Of a stretch of 64,000 nucleotides of DNA, positions 33,632-43,475 are shown one piece after another; position 1 is the first letter of the stretch, and every line of letters begins with the position of its first letter. The translations under genes were made by a program, and so were the position numbers. The notes beneath the pieces are model-generated. The model searched no databases. It had not been told where the DNA came from and was given only the letters and a program-made list of their open reading frames with translations. Source of the stretch: an uncultured Bacteroidales bacterium (lineage in GTDB: Bacteria > Bacteroidota > Bacteroidia > Bacteroidales > F082); the NCBI GenBank assembly GCA_946185535.1, contig CAMHJX010000007.1, forward strand, positions 62,001 through 126,000, in the 5' to 3' direction.

Positions 33632-35686
33632 TCATTTCACTTTCAGTGTTCTCATGGCATTCAGCACAGCCAGCACCGTAACACCCACATCGGCGAAGAC
33701 GGCCATCCACATCGTGGCGATGCCGAAAGCAGCCAAAACGAGTACCGAGACCTTCACTCCGATGGCAAACCAGACATTTTGCTCAGCTATCCGTAGAGTG
33801 CGACGCGCAATGCGGATGGCAAGAGCAATTTTTGAGGGTTTGTCGTCCATCAAGACCACATCAGCGGCTTCGATGGCGGCATCGCTGCCGAGACCGCCCA
33901 TGGCTATGCCTACATCAGCACGAGCCAACACAGGCGCATCGTTGATACCATCGCCTACAAAAGCGAGTTGAGAGTTTAGAGTTGAGAGTTTAGAGTTAAG
34001 CAATTCATCCACATAAGCCACTTTGTCGGCGGGCAATAATTCAGCATGGTATTCGCTCAAACCAAGTTTTTTGGCCACATCCTCCCCTACTTCCTTGCGG
34101 TCGCCGGTAAGCATCACTGTGCGGTTCACGCCTAATGATTTCAAGGCTTGAATGGCCGCTGCACTGTCTTCCTTCAACTTGTCGTTGATGACAATATGAC
34201 CCGCATATTCTCCATCAATGGCGACATGGATAATCGTTCCTACATGTTCGCAATCACGCCATTGTGCACCAACAGTCTCCATCATCTTCGTGTTGCCTAC
34301 ACAGACCGTCCAGTTTTCCACCTTGGCTTTAATCCCTTGACCAGCAATCTCTTCCACATCACTTAACTTGCAGCCATCGGTAGCCTCGTCGGGGAAAGCA
34401 TCGCGCAAGGCAGCCCCAATGGGATGCGTGGAATAATGCTCCACATGGGCGGCAAGGTGCAACAAATGACGCTCGTCGCATTTCTCAGGATGCACTGCGG
34501 TGACGGCAAACTGACCGTGAGTCAAAGTGCCCGTCTTGTCGAAAACCACCGTGCCGACCTTAGCCAACACATCCATGTAGTTGGCCCCTTTGATGAGGAT
34601 GCCCTTTCGCGAAGCCCCTCCTATACCGCCAAAGAATGTCAGCGGCACGCTGATGACCAAAGCGCATGGGCACGATACCACTAGGAACATCAAGGCGCGA
34701 TAGAGCCAAGTGGCGAAAGTACCACTGAAGTCGCCCGAAAACAGTGGTGGCAACAAGGCTAAGGCCAAGGCTGCAAAGACCACAACAGGCGTATAGATAC
34801 GGGCAAATCGGGTGATGAAGGTCTCGCTTTTCGACTTGCTTTCAGTGGCATTTTCCACCAAATCAATAATCTTGGAAACGGTGCTCTCACCAAAACTTTT
34901 GGTCGTGCGCACCTTGACCACACCCGAAAGGTTGACGCAACCCGAAACGACCTCATCGCCCTCGGCAATGTCACGTGGGAGGCTCTCGCCTGTCAAGGCC
35001 ACCGTGTTCAAAGCAGTATTTCCTTCTATTACGATGCCATCCAACGGAACCTTCTCTCCTGGACGGATGACAATGGTCTCGCCAACTGCCACATTCTCAG
35101 GGCTGACGCTTTCCAACTTGCCGTTACGTTCCACATGCGCCACATCGGGACGGATGTCCATCAAGTGGGCGATGCTTTCACGACTTTTGCCCTCAGCATA
35201 ACCTTCGAAAAGCTCACCGACTTGGAAAAACAACATTACAAAGACCGCCTCGGGGAACTGCGTCTCGGCACCTGGCAGGAAACCGATGCAGAGTGCCCCG
35301 ATAGTAGCGATGGACATAAGGAAATGTTCGTTGAACGCCTCGCCATGCGCCAGTCCCTCGGCGGCTTCCTTGAGCGTGTCAAAACCAATGATCAGATAAG
35401 GAACCAAATAGACAAGCAGTAGCTGCCATGTGGGCAAGTCGCATTTTTTCTCTATGATGACCGCCGCAACAAGCAGTACAACTGTGACTGCAATCTTGAT
35501 AATTGAGCCTTTCAGGCTACCTTCATGATGATGCTCATGGTCATGATGGTGTTCATGCCCACAGCATTCGTGTTCGTTGTGATAATGATCGTGTTCATGA
35601 TGATGCTCATTCTCGTGTGAGCAGCATTCGTGTTTTCCCCCTTCGTAATGGGGGCAGGGGGAATTCTGATGATGATTGTGTGCCAT
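33632..35686 (-). CDS. Heavy-metal-translocating P1B-type ATPase with His-rich N-terminus
   Basis: 684 residues. The first ~55 are a metal-binding His/Glu/Cys-rich tail (HECCSHENEHHHEHDHYHNE, then HECCGHEHHHDHEHHH) in place of an HMA domain. Six or more membrane helices, the TGES motif (232-235), the CPC metal site (339-341), DKTGT (383-387) and GDGINDAPVL follow. CPC with this His-rich tail fits a Zn/Cd/Pb exporter of the ZntA/CadA type (PIB-2). Residues 564-574 (NSKLSTLNSQL) are a translated short repeat between VDELL and AFVGDG. The gene is followed by a terminator. Confidence 0.92.
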   Translation of the reverse strand: MAHNHHQNSPCPHYEGGKHECCSHENEHHHEHDHYHNEHECCGHEHHHDHEHHHEGSLKGSIIKIAVTVVLLVAAVIIEKKCDLPTWQLLLVYLVPYLIIGFDTLKEAAEGLAHGEAFNEHFLMSIATIGALCIGFLPGAETQFPEAVFVMLFFQVGELFEGYAEGKSRESIAHLMDIRPDVAHVERNGKLESVSPENVAVGETIVIRPGEKVPLDGIVIEGNTALNTVALTGESLPRDIAEGDEVVSGCVNLSGVVKVRTTKSFGESTVSKIIDLVENATESKSKSETFITRFARIYTPVVVFAALALALLPPLFSGDFSGTFATWLYRALMFLVVSCPCALVISVPLTFFGGIGGASRKGILIKGANYMDVLAKVGTVVFDKTGTLTHGQFAVTAVHPEKCDERHLLHLAAHVEHYSTHPIGAALRDAFPDEATDGCKLSDVEEIAGQGIKAKVENWTVCVGNTKMMETVGAQWRDCEHVGTIIHVAIDGEYAGHIVINDKLKEDSAAAIQALKSLGVNRTVMLTGDRKEVGEDVAKKLGLSEYHAELLPADKVAYVDELLNSKLSTLNSQLAFVGDGINDAPVLARADVGIAMGGLGSDAAIEAADVVLMDDKPSKIALAIRIARRTLRIAEQNVWFAIGVKVSVLVLAAFGIATMWMAVFADVGVTVLAVLNAMRTLKVK
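33966..34001. repeat. AGAGTT repeat array within the P-type ATPase gene
   Basis: Tandem GAGAGTTTAGAGTT units, in frame, encoding NSKLSTLNSQL in a loop before the conserved VGDG block. Confidence 0.7.
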
Positions 35687-35764
35687 ATTTTTACAGTTTT
35701 ATTACTTTGTCGTGAATTTCGACTGCAAAAATGCGGCAAAAGTTTTGCAACTGGGTTGCAAAGA

Positions 35765-37333
35765 TCATCTCCCTGCCTTCACCACCTTCTGGACACTGAA
35801 AGTACCATCGGTCGTCAAAACGCGAAGCAGATAAACTCCCGATGGCAAATCAGCCAGCGAGATTTCTGTGGCATCCAAATTCTCAGCGACTTGAGTCAGC
35901 ACACACTGTCCCAAGGTATTGAACAGCTCCACCCGTTGCATGTCATGACCATCGACAAACAACTTGTCACTAGTCGGATTGGGATGCACGGAAAATCGGT
36001 CATCTGAAAGCGATCCATCTGCTTGATGGTCTTCAATGCCATCGTCGAAGAAGTGGACATGGAAGGTCAACTCGTTTCCATTCTCTTGGATGTCGGTAAT
36101 CTCGAAGCTGTTTTCGGGCGTACCGTCAGTCAGATAAGGATGCGGATTGGTGTTGGGACCAAACCTCGTGCGGCCCGTGGCATGGCTGAAATGGGCATTG
36201 TTAAGGTTGCCGTTCTGGATATCACTACTGCTGCCAGGACGGAAAATCCAATACTGGTTGGCAATGTTGACATTGTCGAAGAAAGCATTGGCGAACATTC
36301 CATCATAATCGAGCGTAACAGTGTCGTTCCAACGCGCCACAATAAGACCCGTGCCAGGAATGCCTTCATCAAAGAGGTCTTGCTTGTTACGATATTCAAA
36401 CACATACCATTGCGTGCTGTCGATGGCCGATTTGATGTAATAGCAGTTCTGCGACTGGCTCGACCCGACGCTCTTCAAGGTATAGTCACCGTCATGGGTA
36501 ATCTGTATCGGATCGTCAGCCACGTGAAGGATTTTGTTCTTATAGATGGCCGCCATTTGGTTGGGGCCATAGTTGTAGCACATCATATCCCAAGAACCTG
36601 CGGGAGAGACATCGGTGTAATGGATGTAATGGTACAGGTCGGGCAGATTCAGCGAATGTCCCATCTCATGCCTGAACACATGAGCGGTGAAATAAGTCGG
36701 CGCACCTTCAAACTCGAGATTGAACGTGTTGGGCTTAATTCCGTTGATTTCGACGGGATAATCGATGGAGTCATGAGGGAAATACTCCATGTGGGGCCAC
36801 AGTATGGAAGCCCATGCTCCCGTGCCACCTTTAACGACAAAGCTCACGTTGTCGATATAGCCATCGCCGTCGCCATCAAGGACCACATCGTCGTCAACCA
36901 GATGCAGGGAATCCACATAATGGAAAGCACGCGCCAGCAGTTCTGCTTCCCTCCTACAAATGCCCATAAACGGCAATTCACCCTGATAACCGATAGGATT
37001 GGAAGGGCTATATGGCTCAAAATAGCCACGAGGCATGCTATCCTGATACGAAACGATTTGTCCGTTCTGAATGTTATTGGTGTACACCGTATTATAATTG
37101 ATGTGACCATAAGTCATCGTGTTGTAGAAATTGGCAACACTCAGATAGCCCGGAGTCTTTCCATTGAACATGGTATCAATGGAACTGAATGAATGCGTAA
37201 TCTCATTGTCATCGGCAAAACGCATGAAGATGACCAAATTGGTAAGGTCTCTATCCACGATTTGAGCCTTCATCACGACAGGGGAAATGCCAAGGATGAG
37301 GGCTAGTAAGAATTGAGTATAAATGTGTTTCAT
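35765..37333 (-). CDS. M6-like metallopeptidase with T9SS type A sorting domain
   Basis: 522 residues from MKHIYTQFLLALILG (signal peptide); an upstream ATG ten codons earlier lies beside the promoter and is less likely. The zinc motif is HEMGHSLNLPDLY (222-226), followed by GSWDMMCYN, as in M6/immune-inhibitor-A-like peptidases. VLDGDGDGYIDN looks like a calcium loop. The last ~75 residues form a T9SS C-terminal domain (VHPNPTSDKLFVDG, LPSGVYLLRV, QKVVKAGR), so the enzyme should be secreted or anchored at the surface. Promoter element at 37353-37360. Confidence 0.9.
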   Translation of the reverse strand: MKHIYTQFLLALILGISPVVMKAQIVDRDLTNLVIFMRFADDNEITHSFSSIDTMFNGKTPGYLSVANFYNTMTYGHINYNTVYTNNIQNGQIVSYQDSMPRGYFEPYSPSNPIGYQGELPFMGICRREAELLARAFHYVDSLHLVDDDVVLDGDGDGYIDNVSFVVKGGTGAWASILWPHMEYFPHDSIDYPVEINGIKPNTFNLEFEGAPTYFTAHVFRHEMGHSLNLPDLYHYIHYTDVSPAGSWDMMCYNYGPNQMAAIYKNKILHVADDPIQITHDGDYTLKSVGSSQSQNCYYIKSAIDSTQWYVFEYRNKQDLFDEGIPGTGLIVARWNDTVTLDYDGMFANAFFDNVNIANQYWIFRPGSSSDIQNGNLNNAHFSHATGRTRFGPNTNPHPYLTDGTPENSFEITDIQENGNELTFHVHFFDDGIEDHQADGSLSDDRFSVHPNPTSDKLFVDGHDMQRVELFNTLGQCVLTQVAENLDATEISLADLPSGVYLLRVLTTDGTFSVQKVVKAGR

Positions 37334-37352
37334 TGGTAAAAGATTTGTTTGG

Positions 37353-37360
37353 CAAAAATA
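37353..37360 (-). promoter_or_regulatory. -7 element of the M6 peptidase gene
   Basis: TATTTTTG on the minus strand, 20 nt upstream of the ATG at 37333. Confidence 0.55.
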
Positions 37361-37437
37361 CAAAACTTTAGGTTACAGAACTCAAGAAAAAACACCGTTT
37401 CTTATCATCGTTTCGAACGCATCAATTTCAGTGAATT

Positions 37438-37472
37438 TTTGACAGATGGAATGAAAAAAAGCACTATTTTTG
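37438..37472 (+). promoter_or_regulatory. Promoter of the first riboswitch transcript
   Basis: TTTG at 37438-37441 and TATTTTTG at 37465-37472, 23 nt apart. The predicted start is immediately before the riboswitch. Confidence 0.6.
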
Positions 37473-37477
37473 CAGCC

Positions 37478-37633
37478 GATTTGTGGTGTCCCTTGCGGAC
37501 TCAATAGGGAATCGGGTGTAAATCCCGGACAGTTCCCGCTGCTGTGTTGGTTACAACGCTTGCCATAAACGTCACTGAAAGCCTTGTCTTTCGGGAAGGC
37601 GGCAAGAAAAGACCTCAGTCAGAAGACCTGCCT
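37478..37633 (+). promoter_or_regulatory. Cobalamin riboswitch (forward)
   Basis: Conserved blocks are seen in order: GGGAATCGGGTGTAAATCCC, GGACAGTTCCCGCTGCTGTG, a variable arm with GGGAAGGCGGC, and the 3' B12-box AGTCAGAAGACCTGCC. The order and spacing match the adenosylcobalamin-type riboswitch. It lies about 160 nt upstream of the ATG of the fibronectin-III surface protein (37791), leaving room for an expression platform. No transporter follows. Confidence 0.9.
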
Positions 37634-37790
37634 CAAGTCACGAAACAAGGCTTCCGGGAATTGGAGCTGGGATTCTATATTAAATAAGGTATACCCCAAC
37701 GAGGGTGTTATCTTCATTTTAGGTATTCCAACATTTTTCCAGAAGTTTTTGGGTAATGAATTGAATGTCAAACCTATAAACTTTTGTATT

Positions 37791-40700
37791 ATGTATTCAA
37801 AATTATTTACGCGATTGTTCCTTTTGATAGGGATGATTGGAATGTTTTCGGTTCCTTTGAGAGCCGAAGAAGTAACGATTGGTTCAGGAACGACGACAAA
37901 TGCCTGGCTCCCAAGCCATTCCTACTACAAGTACTCTCTAACACAGCAAATCTATACTGCGGATGAGATTGGTGGAGCAGGCACCATCAACAGCATTGCT
38001 TTCTACAATGGTGGTACAGAGAAAACACGTACTTACGACGTTTACCTTGTCAATATTGAAAAAAGCTCGTTTTCTGGTTCTTCAGATTGGGTTTCGGTCT
38101 CTTCCAACGATTTGGTCTTCAGCGGGAGCGTGACCATGACAGCCAACGGGTGGACTACAATCAGTTTTACATCCACATTTGATTATTCAGGCGACAATTT
38201 GGCCGTTGTGGTAAACGACAAAACAGGTGGCTATTCTCAAGGAATGGAATGCCGTGTTTTCACACCTTCTGGCGACCCAGGGGTCGTATCGCTATATGCT
38301 TCAAAAGACGGCTACGACAATTATGATTTGTCCAATCCCGGGAACGCATCTGGTACTGTAACCTTCAAGAATCAAATCATTCTGGACATCGAAATGGCTT
38401 CCGTCACTTGCGCCAAGCCTAAGAACTTCACAGCATCCAACATTGCCGCCCATACGGTTACATTGACTTGGACCGCTGGTGCGGAAGGACAAAGCAACTG
38501 GGATGTGTATGTAACCGCCAATGCCTCAGACGTTCCTGATGAGAATACCATGCCCACCTATCAAGTCACAGAATGCACCAAGTCCTTAAGCGGTCTAACT
38601 ACACAGACTACCTATTACGCGTATGTCCGTTCCGCTTGCGGTGGCGATGATGGTAACAGCAAATGGGCCAGTACTTCTTTCACTACCACACGCGAAGCTT
38701 TAACCATAGATGCAGAAAACCCATACTCACAAGACTTTGAGACCAACAACGATTGGAGTTTTGCCAATGGCACATTAACTAACCAATGGCAATACGGCAA
38801 CGCCACCCACAATGGTAATGGATCAAACGCCATATATATCTCGGATGACAATGGCGCGACCAATCATTATACTAACAATAAAGCTGTCGTGGTTTACGCT
38901 TCCCAGTTGTTTAACTTCGCACAAGGCACCTACACCTTCTCTTTCGATTGGAATGCAAACGGCGAAAGCTCCTATGATTTTCTCCGTGTAGCTTTGGTTC
39001 CTGGAGACAAAACCTTTACTGCCGGTGGCTCATTACCATCAGGAGTCACCGCAAGTGCATTACCCAGCACATGGATTGCGCTCGATGGTGGAAGCAAACT
39101 CAACCAAAGCAGTGATTGGCAAAACAAAGTAGCCGAAACTACGCTTTCGGGCACGTACACTATGGTCTTCCTTTGGCGTAACGATAATAGTGGAGGCAAC
39201 CAACCCCCTGCGGCCATCGACAACATCAGCATCAGTTACATGACTTGCCCAAGACCCACAAACTTAACCTCCAGTAACATTGCTGGCCGCATGGCTACTC
39301 TCTCTTGGACGGAAAACGGCACAGCCACTAACTGGGTGTTACAATACGCGACTGACGCGAACTTCAGTGAAAATCTAGTAGAGGTAAACACCAGCGGAAC
39401 ACCTTCCAAGGATTTGAGTGGCCTCTCACCCGAAACTACCTATTATGCCCGCGTAAAATCCGTTCTCGGCAGCGATGAAAGCTCTTGGAGTGATGTCGAA
39501 AACTTCACCACCATTGCTACCTGTCCCAAACCCACTTTGAGCTATGTTTCTTATTCGGCAACAGCCTATACTGGTACGGTTCAATGGACGGGAAGCACTG
39601 CTGATGCATTTGAAGTGGCTTACAGACCGACGAGCGATTTCGCCCCTACCGACTATACTTTAGAGAATGTTACTCGTGTTCTGCTTGAAAACATTAATGA
39701 CTATAACTACACTTTAAAAAACCTTAATCCCGAAACCAAGTATTACATCTATGTGCAAGCTGATTGTGGTACCGAAGACGGCAAGAGTGCATGGAGCAAC
39801 AGGACGATTTTCACCACCTTGGCCACTTGCCTTGAGCCTTCAGGCTTATCGGCCACAGCAACCAGTTCAACTATCACCCTTAGCTGGACGGCTGGTGCCG
39901 AAGGCCAAGACGCATGGGACATCCGCTACAAAAAGAGCACCGATGGCGAATACACCTATATCCATCTTGACAACTATCCAGAAACAAGCTACACGATAAC
40001 TGGTCTCAGTCCTGTCTCTACTTACGATGTAAATGTGCGTGCCTGGTGCAATGAAAACGACCAAAGCAAATGGGGAGCCAGTGTCAACCAAAGCTATGAT
40101 AAATCTGTCACTACAGCTTGCGGAGCCATTGAATTGCCCTACATTTGCGACTTTGAAGGCTCTATGCAGAACGTAAACAGTTGCAAGATACCAAGTTGTT
40201 GGAGCGTCATCAAAGGCTATCAAAACAACACTTACAACTATGGTATCCCCACTGTAGCTAACCAAAGTTATAGCCCCCAGCCCATCGCTTATCCTCACGG
40301 TGGTAGTTATTGCCTCTATTTTCTCAACAGCACAGCTTCTGGAACTGCCGAAGAGTATGCCATTTTGCCTGAAATCAGTGGAGATTACAACATGAGTGAC
40401 ATTCAGATTAGTTTCTGGGTAAGAAGCAATAACACTGATTGCCAAATGGAAGTCGTTGTGATGACTGAACCCAGCAATGCCAATACTTATGTAAAAGTCG
40501 CAGATGTCGAAATATCAAGTACCTATACTGAAAAGATCATCGGTCTGAGCAGCTATTCAGGAAAAGGACGCTACATCGCGCTCAAATGTCCTGCTGCCAG
40601 CATGTATTCCCAGGCTTTCTATGTCGATGACATTACCGTGGAATACATCCCTTCCTGCCTTATACCTGAGAGTCTTGAAGCAGAAGTTGGTGTGAACGAA

Positions 40701-41960
40701 GCCACACTGACTTGGACACCTCGCGGCAATGAAACCGCTTGGAACATTCAATACAAGAAAGCCTCCGAAAGCGAATGGAGCGAGCCGATTGCAGTCAATG
40801 AGACTACCTACACTTTGACTGGACTTCAACGTTCCACCGAATATGAAGTCCGTGTACAGGCTAACTGCGATGACAACGACCAAAGTGACTGGACGAATCC
40901 TATTAGCTTCACCACCGAATGTGGCATTTGGGCTATTGACGACACGCACGCTTTGATTGAGAACTTTAATGGCGAGACCTTCCCACCCGACTGCTGGCAA
41001 AAGGTCAATTTCGGCGAGATGGGCGTTACCAATGGCTGGCTTCAATCTTTCAACAATCCCTTAGATAACAACGGTGCCGTTTCGAGCGATTTCAAACACG
41101 AAACATGGCTCTTCCTGCCACAAATGCACATCGATAGAGAAGCCTTCCTCTCTTTCGACCATCTGTTTGGCAGCGGCGATGATTACATCCCCAGTTCAAT
41201 TATGATTTCAACAACTCAAGACCTTGATGCACAAGACATCCTCACTGACGGCTTCATTGATGCGAACTTCTCTCAGCTATGGATCTCCGATGAAAACAAC
41301 CTCCCTTCGACGAAGCGAAACGAACTTGTCTCTTTGAGCGGCTATGATGGAGAAGACGTTTACATTGCTTTCAGGTATGAAGGCACTTACAATTATTCAG
41401 GAAAAATGTGGTACATCGACAATGTTCAAGTATATGTTCCAGCTGAACAAACGGTTGAACTTGCCCAAGGCATGAACTGGTGGTCGACCAACCTCAACAT
41501 CACCCTTGACCAACTCAAGGATGCCATCGAAGCCGCATTGGGACCGAACGGTACCGCCACAATCAAGTCGCAGAATAGCTCCATCAGCTACAGCAACGGA
41601 CAGTGGAGACCTACCGACATGGACTTCGACATTCGTGAAATGTACCAAATTTTGGTCAGCAACGGATGCGAAATCACGTTGACAGGCATGCATGTCAATC
41701 CTGCCAATTATGAAATCACTATCCTCTCTGGTGTTAACTGGATTGGATTCCTTCCGAGCGAGAGCATGTCAATTGGCGATTTCTTCTCGGGACTCAATCC
41801 TGAGGTGGGCGATGTCGTCAAGTCATCAGAAGGCTCTTCCTCCTTCACCGGTGAAGGTTGGAGAGGATCATTAGAGACCCTGGAGCCTGGGCATGGTTAC
41901 ATCTACTATTCCAAGGCAACAGATAGCAAGACATTCACCTTCCCCACAAACGCAAAATAA
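37791..41960 (+). CDS. Large exported fibronectin-III/jelly-roll protein under a cobalamin riboswitch
   Basis: 1,389 residues from MYSKLFTRLF (signal peptide to LRAEE); a longer frame would run through the riboswitch and is rejected. An N-terminal beta domain (~25-200) is followed by repeated FnIII modules (TLTWTAGAEGQSNWDVY, TLSWTENGTATNWVLQY, TLTWTPRGNETAWNIQY). These are interleaved with cleaved-adhesin/MAM-like jelly rolls (YICDFEGS...DDITVEY; LIENFNGETFPPDCW...IDNVQVY). The last ~150 residues are a GMNWWSTNLNI-type module, not a T9SS sorting domain. The riboswitch implies repression by B12, so roles in corrinoid capture or in B12-poor conditions are attractive inferences. Confidence 0.85.
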   Translation: MYSKLFTRLFLLIGMIGMFSVPLRAEEVTIGSGTTTNAWLPSHSYYKYSLTQQIYTADEIGGAGTINSIAFYNGGTEKTRTYDVYLVNIEKSSFSGSSDWVSVSSNDLVFSGSVTMTANGWTTISFTSTFDYSGDNLAVVVNDKTGGYSQGMECRVFTPSGDPGVVSLYASKDGYDNYDLSNPGNASGTVTFKNQIILDIEMASVTCAKPKNFTASNIAAHTVTLTWTAGAEGQSNWDVYVTANASDVPDENTMPTYQVTECTKSLSGLTTQTTYYAYVRSACGGDDGNSKWASTSFTTTREALTIDAENPYSQDFETNNDWSFANGTLTNQWQYGNATHNGNGSNAIYISDDNGATNHYTNNKAVVVYASQLFNFAQGTYTFSFDWNANGESSYDFLRVALVPGDKTFTAGGSLPSGVTASALPSTWIALDGGSKLNQSSDWQNKVAETTLSGTYTMVFLWRNDNSGGNQPPAAIDNISISYMTCPRPTNLTSSNIAGRMATLSWTENGTATNWVLQYATDANFSENLVEVNTSGTPSKDLSGLSPETTYYARVKSVLGSDESSWSDVENFTTIATCPKPTLSYVSYSATAYTGTVQWTGSTADAFEVAYRPTSDFAPTDYTLENVTRVLLENINDYNYTLKNLNPETKYYIYVQADCGTEDGKSAWSNRTIFTTLATCLEPSGLSATATSSTITLSWTAGAEGQDAWDIRYKKSTDGEYTYIHLDNYPETSYTITGLSPVSTYDVNVRAWCNENDQSKWGASVNQSYDKSVTTACGAIELPYICDFEGSMQNVNSCKIPSCWSVIKGYQNNTYNYGIPTVANQSYSPQPIAYPHGGSYCLYFLNSTASGTAEEYAILPEISGDYNMSDIQISFWVRSNNTDCQMEVVVMTEPSNANTYVKVADVEISSTYTEKIIGLSSYSGKGRYIALKCPAASMYSQAFYVDDITVEYIPSCLIPESLEAEVGVNEATLTWTPRGNETAWNIQYKKASESEWSEPIAVNETTYTLTGLQRSTEYEVRVQANCDDNDQSDWTNPISFTTECGIWAIDDTHALIENFNGETFPPDCWQKVNFGEMGVTNGWLQSFNNPLDNNGAVSSDFKHETWLFLPQMHIDREAFLSFDHLFGSGDDYIPSSIMISTTQDLDAQDILTDGFIDANFSQLWISDENNLPSTKRNELVSLSGYDGEDVYIAFRYEGTYNYSGKMWYIDNVQVYVPAEQTVELAQGMNWWSTNLNITLDQLKDAIEAALGPNGTATIKSQNSSISYSNGQWRPTDMDFDIREMYQILVSNGCEITLTGMHVNPANYEITILSGVNWIGFLPSESMSIGDFFSGLNPEVGDVVKSSEGSSSFTGEGWRGSLETLEPGHGYIYYSKATDSKTFTFPTNAK

Positions 41961-42007
41961 TCTACCCCAAATCATTAACTAAATCCCTTTTTTATTTCCA
42001 TGTTGTT

Positions 42008-42037
42008 GGTCGGTGGTAGTGGAGCCTGCCACCGACC
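42008..42037 (+). terminator. Hairpin after the riboswitch-controlled gene
   Basis: A perfect 9-bp stem, GGTCGGTGG/CCACCGACC, with a 12-nt loop, 36 nt upstream of the CoA-transferase ATG. It lacks a U-run, so it may only attenuate or stabilise. Confidence 0.45.
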
Positions 42038-42072
42038 ATTAAAACCACCGATAATAACTGTAGGTCAGAAAC

Positions 42073-43389
42073 ATGAAGAAACAGTATCAAGCAGTCACGG
42101 CCGAAGAAGCCGTCAAAGTCATCAAGTCAGGCGACCACGTTCACATCAGTTCGGTGTCGAATGTGCCCCAATGTTTGGTCAAGGCCTTATGCGACAGAGG
42201 TCGTGCGGGCGAACTCAAGAACGTTTACATCCATCACCTGCACACCGAAGGCGCCGCGCCGTATGTCAACCCCGAGTTTGAGGGTATCTTCCAACACAAC
42301 GCCTTCTTCGTGGGTGCCAATGTGCGCGAAAGCGTCCAAAAAGGATTGGCCGATTACATCCCCGTTTTCCTCGGTGAGACCTCGAAACTCTATCGTGAAC
42401 GTTACATCAAGTGCAATGTAGCCATGATTCAGGTGTGTCCACCCGACAAGTTCGGCTATGTGTCGCTAGGCTCGTCGGTGGATGCTACTTTGGCCGCCAT
42501 GGAGAGCGCCGAGTTTGTCATCGCTGTGGTCAACAAGCATGTGCCGCGCACTTTCGGCGATGCATTGGTCCACATCAGCAGAATCAACATCTTTGTTGAA
42601 GATGACACTCCCCTACTCACCGTCGACATGCCCGAACCCAATGAAGTGGAGAAAACCATTGGACGCTACTGCGCCGAACTCATTGAAGACGGTGCCTGCC
42701 TGCAGATGGGCATTGGCAGCATACCCAATGCCATCCTTTCGTGCCTCCACAACCACAAGGACATCGGCATCCATACCGAGATGTTCAGCGACGGCATCCT
42801 GCCTTTGGTGAAGGAAGGGGTCATCACGGGCAACAACAAAAAGCTCAACAAAGGCAAGATTGTCTCCACATTCGTGATGGGCTCGCAGAAAATCTACAAT
42901 TTCATCGACGGCAACCATGAGGTGCTGCTAATGGATGTGGAATACACGAACGATCCCTTCATCATCGCACAGCAGCCCAAGATGACTTCCATTAACTCGG
43001 GCATTCAAATTGACCTATCGGGACAGGTGTGTGCCGACTCCTTGGGCGAACGCATCTATTCGGGGGTGGGCGGACAGATCGACTATGTCTACGGTGCCTC
43101 GCGTTCCAAAGGTGGCAAGGCCATCATCGCCATGCCTTCCACCACACGCAAGGGTATCAACAAAATTGTGCCTACCTTGGATTTAGGCTCGGGTGCTGTC
43201 ACCACGCGCAACCACATCCATTGGTTTGTCACCGAATACGGCGCTGTGAACCTTTACGGACGCTCATTGCAGGAAAGGGCCAAACTCATCATTTCCGTAG
43301 CGCATCCGCAGTTCCAGGAAATGCTTGACGAGGCCGCTTTTAAGCGTTTCGGACCGCATTTCCATTACTTGTGGAATACTATCGTCTAA
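42073..43389 (+). CDS. Acetyl-CoA hydrolase/transferase family CoA-transferase (4-hydroxybutyrate/butyrate type)
   Basis: 438 residues, the usual length for class I acyl-CoA:acetate transferases. The catalytic Glu is likely Glu236 (IGIHTEMFSDG), with GVGGQIDYVYGASRSKGGKA forming the C-terminal oxyanion region. The LGSSVDATLAAMESAEFVIA block is family-typical. It moves CoA between acetate and an acyl acid such as butyrate or 4-hydroxybutyrate in fermentation, in the cytoplasm. Substrate choice cannot be read reliably. MarC-type gene downstream, same strand. Confidence 0.9.
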   Translation: MKKQYQAVTAEEAVKVIKSGDHVHISSVSNVPQCLVKALCDRGRAGELKNVYIHHLHTEGAAPYVNPEFEGIFQHNAFFVGANVRESVQKGLADYIPVFLGETSKLYRERYIKCNVAMIQVCPPDKFGYVSLGSSVDATLAAMESAEFVIAVVNKHVPRTFGDALVHISRINIFVEDDTPLLTVDMPEPNEVEKTIGRYCAELIEDGACLQMGIGSIPNAILSCLHNHKDIGIHTEMFSDGILPLVKEGVITGNNKKLNKGKIVSTFVMGSQKIYNFIDGNHEVLLMDVEYTNDPFIIAQQPKMTSINSGIQIDLSGQVCADSLGERIYSGVGGQIDYVYGASRSKGGKAIIAMPSTTRKGINKIVPTLDLGSGAVTTRNHIHWFVTEYGAVNLYGRSLQERAKLIISVAHPQFQEMLDEAAFKRFGPHFHYLWNTIV

Positions 43390-43390
43390 A

Positions 43391-43460
43391 GACGCGGGAC
43401 TTCGGGACGCGAGACGCGGGATGGGGTTGGTCCCGTGTCACGCAGTCCCGTGTCTCGTGT
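43391..43460. repeat. Palindromic intergenic repeat (GGGACTTCGNGAC family), copy 2
   Basis: GACGCGGGACTTCGGGACGC and GAGACGCGGGA in the left arm, with TCCCGTGTCACGCAGTCCCG and TGTCTCGTGTC in the right arm. Related to 20392-20469; here it separates the CoA-transferase and MarC-type genes. Confidence 0.65.
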
Positions 43461-43475
43461 CAAAAAACAACAACC

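Noticed and set aside
36023-37192. 389-codon open frame on the plus strand
   Set aside because: Antisense to the M6 peptidase with its zinc motif and T9SS domain; the frame lacks motifs of its own.
37584-37790. Longer start for the FnIII protein inside the riboswitch
   Set aside because: The extra residues come from riboswitch and leader RNA, and they would place the signal peptide 70 residues in.
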